10,881 bases of DNA from PBB1 sp031390425. GTDB taxonomy: Bacteria > Pseudomonadota > Gammaproteobacteria > Burkholderiales > Burkholderiaceae_C. This document shows positions 7,381-10,881 of this stretch, piece after piece. The position numbers and the translations under genes are program-made. The notes under the pieces were generated by a model. It was given only the letters and a program-made list of their open reading frames with translations, made no database searches and was not told the DNA's origin. The number at the start of each line of letters is the position of its first letter. Within the stretch, counting starts at the first letter, position 1. The stretch spans positions 1 to 10,881 of the forward strand of contig JANMTL010000256.1 in assembly GCA_031390425.1 (NCBI GenBank), read 5' to 3'.

Positions 7381-9099
7381 ATGTACGCCGCATTCTTCGG
7401 CCTGAAACAGGCGCCGTTCTCGATCGCTCCCGACCCGCGGTATCTGTTCATGAGCGAGCGGCACCGTGAGGCGTTGGCGCACTTGCTGTACGGCCTGGGC
7501 GGCGGGGGTGGCTTCGTGCTGCTGACCGGCGAGATCGGTGCCGGCAAGACCACGGTGTGTCGCTGTTTCCTGGAGCAGATTCCCGAGCGCTGCAACGTGG
7601 CGTACATCTTCAACCCCAAGCTCACGGTGATCGAACTGGTCCGCTCGGTGTGCGACGAATTCCACATCGTCTACCCGCATCGCGAGCCGGGAACGGCCAC
7701 GGTCACCGACTACCTCGATCCGCTGAATGCCTACTTGTTGAAGACGCACGCGGCGGGGCAAAACAACGTGCTCATCATCGATGAGGCACAGAACCTGTCG
7801 GCCGATGTGCTGGAGCAGTTGCGGCTGATGACCAACCTGGAAACCAGCGAGCGCAAGCTGCTGCAGATCGTGCTGATCGGCCAACCCGAGCTGCGCGGGA
7901 TGCTGGCGCAGCCGGGGCTGCAACAGCTCGCCCAGCGGGTCATCGCGCGTTTCCACCTCGAGGCGCTGGGCGAGGGCGAAACGGCGCATTACATCCGGCA
8001 CCGGTTGGCGGTGGCCGGCCTGACCGGGCCGATTCCGTTTACCGACGACACGCTGCGGCGCATCCACCGCATCTGCCGCGGCGTGCCGCGCCGCATCAAC
8101 CTGCTGTGCGACCGGGCGCTGCTCGGCGCCTACGCTCATCGCAAGACGGTGGTCGATCGTCGCACCGTCGACCTGGCGGCAAGCGAGGTGTTCGATGCCG
8201 CAGAGGTCGGGTTTGCCAAGGCTTCCGCCCCTCAGCGCCAGATGCTGCTCGCAGCGCTTTTGATGGGACTGGTCGGAATGGTCGTGGCCTACGCTGGCAC
8301 GGTGCGGTGGTTCGATGGTTCGAGCGCGCGCGCCGCCCGGTTGGCTTCGGCCGGGTCGGCTCCAGCGGCCCGCGCGGCCCGCGTGTCGGCTTCAGCGCCC
8401 ACGTCGCTCGCCGCGGCCTCCGCAGCAGCGACATCGTCCGCCGTCAGCGTGCCTGGTTTATCCGCCACCCTGCTGCCGTTCGACGCGAACACCGCGTTTG
8501 ACACGCTGCCCCGTCGCGAGGGCGACGCTTGGCGTGCGCTCGCAACGCGCTGGAAGGTCGATCCGGGCGATGGCGACGGCGATCCCTGCTTCGCCGTGCA
8601 GGCGCAAGGGTTGTCGTGCTATCGAGTGACGACGACGCTGGCGCTGATTCGGCAGCTCGGCCGGCCGGGCATCGTGACCCTGCGCGATGCGAACGATCAG
8701 CCCGGCTACGCGCTGCTCACCGGCCTGGGGCCGGATGCGGCGACATTGACGGTCGGCGAGTCGACAGTGACCGCACCGCTTGGCGCGCTGGCCGCGGTCT
8801 GGCGCGGAGAATTCGCGACCTACTGGCGCGCACCGCCCGGCTATCGCGCGCCGCTGCAATCCGGCAGCACCGGGCCGGTGGTCGACGCGTTGTCGACCCA
8901 GTTGGCGGGCGTACTCGGCGAGCCGTCACCGGTCGGTCGGCAGATCTTCGATGCGAAGCTGAAAGCTCGGGTGGCGGCCTTCCAGCGCGCCCAGGGTCTG
9001 CAGTCCGATGGCATCGCCGGTCCGACCACCTTCATGCAACTGAACCGGGTCACCGGGGTCGATGAGCCTCGGCTGCACGGCGCTGCCTCACGTCCCTGA
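7381..9099 (+). CDS. gspA: GspA/ExeA-type ATPase with degenerate C39-like and peptidoglycan-binding domains
   Basis: This 572-residue protein helps assemble the type II secretion secretin through the peptidoglycan layer, together with GspB. The cytoplasmic AAA ATPase half starts with the family motif MYAAFFGLKQAPFSIAPDPRYLF. It carries Walker A GEIGAGKTT (50-58, Lys56) and Walker B VLIIDEAQ (Asp134, Glu135). GVPRRINLLCDRALL precedes a single transmembrane helix at about 287-308. An Ala/Ser-rich linker follows (about 310-360), then a C39-peptidase-like domain (about 364-485). The position where a C39 peptidase has its catalytic His reads Tyr (GYALLTGLG), so this domain is probably inactive, as I recall for the family. 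A peptidoglycan-binding type 1 domain closes the protein (about 494-557, with VAAFQRAQGLQSDGIAGPTT). No ribosome binding site precedes the ATG (tctcgccacc). GspB follows 7 bp after the stop. Confidence 0.88.
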   Translation: MYAAFFGLKQAPFSIAPDPRYLFMSERHREALAHLLYGLGGGGGFVLLTGEIGAGKTTVCRCFLEQIPERCNVAYIFNPKLTVIELVRSVCDEFHIVYPHREPGTATVTDYLDPLNAYLLKTHAAGQNNVLIIDEAQNLSADVLEQLRLMTNLETSERKLLQIVLIGQPELRGMLAQPGLQQLAQRVIARFHLEALGEGETAHYIRHRLAVAGLTGPIPFTDDTLRRIHRICRGVPRRINLLCDRALLGAYAHRKTVVDRRTVDLAASEVFDAAEVGFAKASAPQRQMLLAALLMGLVGMVVAYAGTVRWFDGSSARAARLASAGSAPAARAARVSASAPTSLAAASAAATSSAVSVPGLSATLLPFDANTAFDTLPRREGDAWRALATRWKVDPGDGDGDPCFAVQAQGLSCYRVTTTLALIRQLGRPGIVTLRDANDQPGYALLTGLGPDAATLTVGESTVTAPLGALAAVWRGEFATYWRAPPGYRAPLQSGSTGPVVDALSTQLAGVLGEPSPVGRQIFDAKLKARVAAFQRAQGLQSDGIAGPTTFMQLNRVTGVDEPRLHGAASRP

Positions 9100-9106
9100 G
9101 CCGACC

Positions 9107-9814
9107 ATGTCGTACATCCTTGATGCGCTCAAGCGCGCGGAATCCGATCGCAGTCGCGGTGCGGTCCCGAACGTCCACACGCAACTCGGCGTTGGCAACG
9201 AAACTGCTTCGCGGGCCGCCGTCGCAAGTCGTCTCGGGTGGGGGTTGATCGTGGTGACCGCCTTGGTCTCGGCTGCGGGCGCCTGGTGGTGGTTTTCAGC
9301 CGATCAGCCTGTGGCGCTTAACCCGGCCGATGCGCCGGGCGAGGTCAGGTCGCCTGCGCTGTCGATGGCGCCCGTCGTATCGCCCACCGAGCCAGTGGCA
9401 CCGATGGCGCCGAAGCCCGCCGCACCGCTCGCCGTCGTGCCAACTGCCCTGCCTGCCCGCAAGCCGACTGCGGCGACCCCAGCGCCCAGCATCGCACCGG
9501 CGGTGGCGGGCGACGGTTTGTCGCCAGCGGCGCGACCGATGGCCCGGGCACCCTCGGCCGTGGCGCCGTCACCGGCTGCCGAGGAGCGCGTCTACGCGCT
9601 CAAAGAGCTGCCCGACGACATCCGCAACAGCCTGCCCACGCTGGCGATCGGCGGTGCGACGTACTCAGAAAACCCGGCCAACCGGATGCTGATCGTCAAC
9701 GGCGGCATCTTCCACGAAGGTGACAAGCTGGCGCCTGAGCTGACTCTGCAGCAGATCAAACTGCGTGCGGCGGTGCTGAATTTTCGCGGCTACCGCTACG
9801 CCATCAGCTACTGA
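9107..9814 (+). CDS. gspB: Type II secretion system assembly factor GspB
   Basis: This 235-residue inner-membrane partner of GspA couples the ATPase to secretin assembly. The start is set by the canonical N-terminus MSYILDALKRAESDRSRGAVP; the reading frame stays open upstream to 9062, but those residues would overlap the end of gspA and do not fit the family. A short cytoplasmic N-terminus leads to one transmembrane helix (about 44-63, with GAWWWF), then a Pro/Ala-rich periplasmic linker (about 65-158). The C-terminal T2SSB domain (about 159-235) includes LPDDIRNSLPTLAIGGATYS, LIVNGGIFHEGDKL and VLNFRGYRYAISY. It begins 7 bp after the gspA stop and is surely co-transcribed; the ribosome binding site is poor (ccctgagccgacc), which suggests translational coupling. 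Other gsp genes are not in the window. Confidence 0.88.
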   Translation: MSYILDALKRAESDRSRGAVPNVHTQLGVGNETASRAAVASRLGWGLIVVTALVSAAGAWWWFSADQPVALNPADAPGEVRSPALSMAPVVSPTEPVAPMAPKPAAPLAVVPTALPARKPTAATPAPSIAPAVAGDGLSPAARPMARAPSAVAPSPAAEERVYALKELPDDIRNSLPTLAIGGATYSENPANRMLIVNGGIFHEGDKLAPELTLQQIKLRAAVLNFRGYRYAISY

Positions 9815-9828
9815 AGCAGATCGAGGAC

Positions 9829-9844
9829 TGGCCCGTTCGGGTCA
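9829..9844. repeat. Short stem-loop just after gspB
   Basis: TGGCCC (9829-9834) pairs with GGGTCA (9839-9844), including one G-T pair, around a GTTC loop, 14 bp after the gspB stop. No T-run follows. Together with the stronger dyad that follows, it may help end or protect the gspAB transcript; this is a weak inference. Confidence 0.3.
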
Positions 9845-9852
9845 ACCGAGGC

Positions 9853-9877
9853 TGTCAGTTCGTGATGTGAACTGACA
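9853..9877. repeat. Perfect 9-bp inverted repeat (TGTCAGTTC ... GAACTGACA)
   Basis: TGTCAGTTC at 9853-9861 and its exact reverse complement GAACTGACA at 9869-9877 flank a 7-base centre, GTGATGT. The arms are only moderately GC-rich, and the first T-rich stretch (TCTTTTA, 9891-9897) lies 13 bp further on. It is therefore either an untypical terminator for gspAB or a dimeric-regulator operator upstream of the PEP-CTERM gene. The sequence alone does not decide between these. Confidence 0.5.
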
Positions 9878-9925
9878 CATTGAAGCTCCATCTTTTATCC
9901 ATCTGCAACAAGTACGCTCAATTTC

Positions 9926-9930
9926 GGAGG
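9926..9930 (+). promoter_or_regulatory. Shine-Dalgarno GGAGG upstream of a signal-peptide sequence lacking ATG
   Basis: GGAGG is the best ribosome binding site in this spacer. Five bases later comes ACG (9936-9938) where an ATG would be expected, followed by codons for a signal-peptide-like segment. It lies about 80 bases before the TTG/ATG codons of the PEP-CTERM ORF, so it cannot serve those. Confidence 0.5.
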
Positions 9931-9935
9931 CGAAT

Positions 9936-9998
9936 ACGGGCATCAAGCTCGGCACCCTCGCCATCGTGTCAACCATTGCAACCGCTTCTTCACGCTGA
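9936..9998 (+). pseudogene. Detached signal-peptide segment of the PEP-CTERM gene (start-codon loss and frameshift)
   Basis: Read from ACG at 9936, the DNA encodes (T)GIKLGTLAIVSTIATASSR, then a TGA at 9996-9998. A Lys followed by a run of about 14 mostly hydrophobic and small residues ending in ATASS is what a Sec signal peptide looks like. The frame has no ATG, GTG or TTG after the preceding stop at 9873-9875. In the frame of the downstream PEP-CTERM ORF the same bases give FFTLTGSTL from 9986 on. Joining ...IATAS to FTLTGSTL would restore a normal secreted protein. The offset equals one lost base or two gained bases near 9980-9992. This reconstruction is inference; a sequencing error could also explain the shift. 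Confidence 0.5.
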
Positions 9999-10009
9999 CC
10001 GGCAGCACC

Positions 10010-10543
10010 TTGATGCGGGTTTCCGCATTGCTTCCTGCTGGCAGTTTCGTCGTGAACGACCCTGCACCTGCGGGCGGCGTGGTTGGCGGTGAGTGGGCCT
10101 GCAAGAGCGGATTGTCCGGAGCCCCCGGCCGTGCCCAGTCGGGATTGAATTCGTCCGGATTGGGATTGTTCGGTTCGGGTGACCGTTTCCCGGGCCCGGA
10201 TCTCGAAGCCCCCGCCAGCCCGAACGGTGTGGAGTACGGCATCGTTTCGTCGGGCTATGTTGCAGGGTCGGGCAACGCCGGGATCAGGAGCACTGGGTTG
10301 ATCGACCACGGCGTGATCTTCACGCTGGGAACGCAGGCCGGCTGCTTGTTCTCGAGCGGCAACCTGTCTGCCGTTTCATTCCAGTACGGCACCGCTCTCG
10401 TCGAACCCCGTCTCGTGGGCACAGAGGGTGGAGGATCGACTGCTGCAGTACCACTTCCCGCTGCGGCCTGGTTGCTTGGCAGTGGCTTGCTGGCGATCGG
10501 TTCTGTGCGCCGCAAGAGAATCACACCGCGACCGGCGCCTTGA
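10010..10543 (+). CDS. VPLPA/PEP-CTERM sorting-domain protein, N-terminus probably lost
   Basis: The ORF gives 177 residues from TTG (10010) or 176 from ATG (10013). The C-terminus is a clear PEP-CTERM-type tripartite signal: VPLPA (147-151 from the TTG), a hydrophobic helix AAWLLGSGLLAIGSV, then basic RRKR. Such proteins are exported, cut by an exosortase and often linked to exopolysaccharide; no exosortase gene is in the window. Upstream, GVEYGIVSSGY and VSFQYGTALVEPRL match the body of secreted PEP-CTERM proteins I recall. No signal peptide follows the TTG or ATG and no Shine-Dalgarno precedes them, although the sorting signal requires export; a signal-peptide sequence lies just upstream in another frame. 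I therefore read this as a broken gene or one with a sequencing error. The tail after RRKR (ITPRPAP) is coded within the end of the opposite-strand thyA. Confidence 0.7.
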   Translation: MMRVSALLPAGSFVVNDPAPAGGVVGGEWACKSGLSGAPGRAQSGLNSSGLGLFGSGDRFPGPDLEAPASPNGVEYGIVSSGYVAGSGNAGIRSTGLIDHGVIFTLGTQAGCLFSSGNLSAVSFQYGTALVEPRLVGTEGGGSTAAVPLPAAAWLLGSGLLAIGSVRRKRITPRPAP

Positions 10544-10881
10544 TCGCCGGGTGCGGGTCGTAGCCCTGCACCTCGAAATCGTCGAACTCGTAATCGAAGA
10601 TCGACGCTGGGCGGCGTTTGATGTGCAGCGTCGGCAGTGACCGGGGCGTGCGCGACAGCTGCAACTCGACCTGTTCGGCGTGGTTGTCGTACAGGTGGCA
10701 ATCGCCACCGGTCCAGATGAAATCGCCGACCTGCAGATCGCACTGCTGCGCGACCAGGTGCGTCAGCAGCGCGTAGCTCGCAATGTTGAACGGCACGCCC
10801 AGAAAGATGTCGGCGCTGCGTTGGTAGAGCTGGCAACTGAGCCGACCGGTCTCGCCTGCAATGTCAGCCGGTGCCACATAG
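10521..10881 (-). CDS. thyA: Thymidylate synthase, C-terminal part
   Basis: The gene starts beyond the right edge; about 119 C-terminal residues are visible, compared with 264 for the whole E. coli enzyme. It makes dTMP from dUMP using methylene-tetrahydrofolate. Conserved blocks are unmistakable: LSCQLYQRSADIFLG (Arg-Ser for the dUMP phosphate and the conserved Asp), PFNIASYALLTHLVAQQCDL (the dUMP-contacting Asn), VGDFIWTGGDCHLYDNH (His and Tyr that contact the dUMP sugar), and the C-terminal FEVQGYDPHPAIKAPVAV that closes over the active site. The GTG codon at 10877 is internal, as the Tyr codon before it continues the family pattern. The last 23 bp overlap the end of the + strand PEP-CTERM ORF. 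It is a core housekeeping gene with ordinary GC content. Confidence 0.97.
   Translation of the reverse strand, partial: YVAPADIAGETGRLSCQLYQRSADIFLGVPFNIASYALLTHLVAQQCDLQVGDFIWTGGDCHLYDNHAEQVELQLSRTPRSLPTLHIKRRPASIFDYEFDDFEVQGYDPHPAIKAPVAV

Noticed and set aside
5820..7667. 615-residue open frame on the - strand spanning three genes
   Set aside because: It crosses the acyltransferase gene in another frame and overlaps the opposite-strand PhyH and gspA; its sequence is low in hydrophobic order and matches nothing recognisable.
9062..9106. Extended N-terminus of GspB from 9062
   Set aside because: It would overlap the end of gspA, and the family N-terminus MSYILDAL begins exactly at 9107.
9980..9995. 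Programmed -1 frameshift joining the signal peptide to the PEP-CTERM body
   Set aside because: No X-XXY-YYZ slippery heptamer or following stem is visible around gcttcttcacgc, and the missing ATG points to decay or error instead.
9842..10309. 155-residue open frame on the - strand in the gspB/PEP-CTERM region
   Set aside because: It has no ribosome binding site or motif, and most of it lies opposite the recognisable PEP-CTERM coding sequence.

Overview
The window looks like chromosomal DNA from a high-GC betaproteobacterium, most likely in the Burkholderiales (Rubrivivax/Leptothrix/Comamonadaceae-like). The reasons are the strong GC codon bias, the pccB-pccA-VOC gene order, an intergenic element that begins 'ccggtcgctgcgctcctgcccc' (a type I recall from this group), a VPLPA/PEP-CTERM protein and a gspA-gspB pair. 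The taxonomy is inferred from these clues, because the window has no rRNA or other marker gene.

Layout. (1) 1-3268, + strand: propionyl-CoA catabolism. It holds the 3' third of pccB (carboxyltransferase beta subunit), complete pccA (biotin carboxylase plus biotin carrier) and a small VOC-superfamily protein that context suggests is a methylmalonyl-CoA epimerase or a relative. Together they would convert propionyl-CoA to methylmalonyl-CoA and epimerise it. (2) 3287-7360: an accessory-looking block between housekeeping genes. It contains a 617-residue membrane-anchored protein resembling a clan GH-A/GH42 glycoside hydrolase with a beta-sandwich inserted in the barrel (- strand), a divergent PhyH-family Fe(II)/2-oxoglutarate dioxygenase (+), and an integral-membrane acyltransferase-3 protein (-). 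The divergent starts of the first two lie in an AT-rich pocket (about 38% GC over 5101-5280, against about 70% in a sampled line of gspA). The combination suggests modification of a surface glycan or lipid, but no substrate can be named. (3) 7381-9814, +: gspA and gspB, the ATPase/peptidoglycan-binding protein and its partner that help install the type II secretion secretin. (4) 9926-10543, +: a small VPLPA/PEP-CTERM protein whose signal-peptide coding sequence lies in another frame and lacks a normal start codon, so the gene looks damaged. (5) 10521-10881, -: the C-terminal half of thymidylate synthase (thyA), which overlaps the end of the PEP-CTERM ORF tail to tail.

Genes are packed tightly: 18 bp between the convergent stops at 3268/3287, 20 bp between the divergent starts at 7360/7381, and a 23-bp overlap at 10521-10543. 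No stretch above 300 bp lacks a gene. I saw no tRNA, rRNA, CRISPR array, transposase or phage gene.
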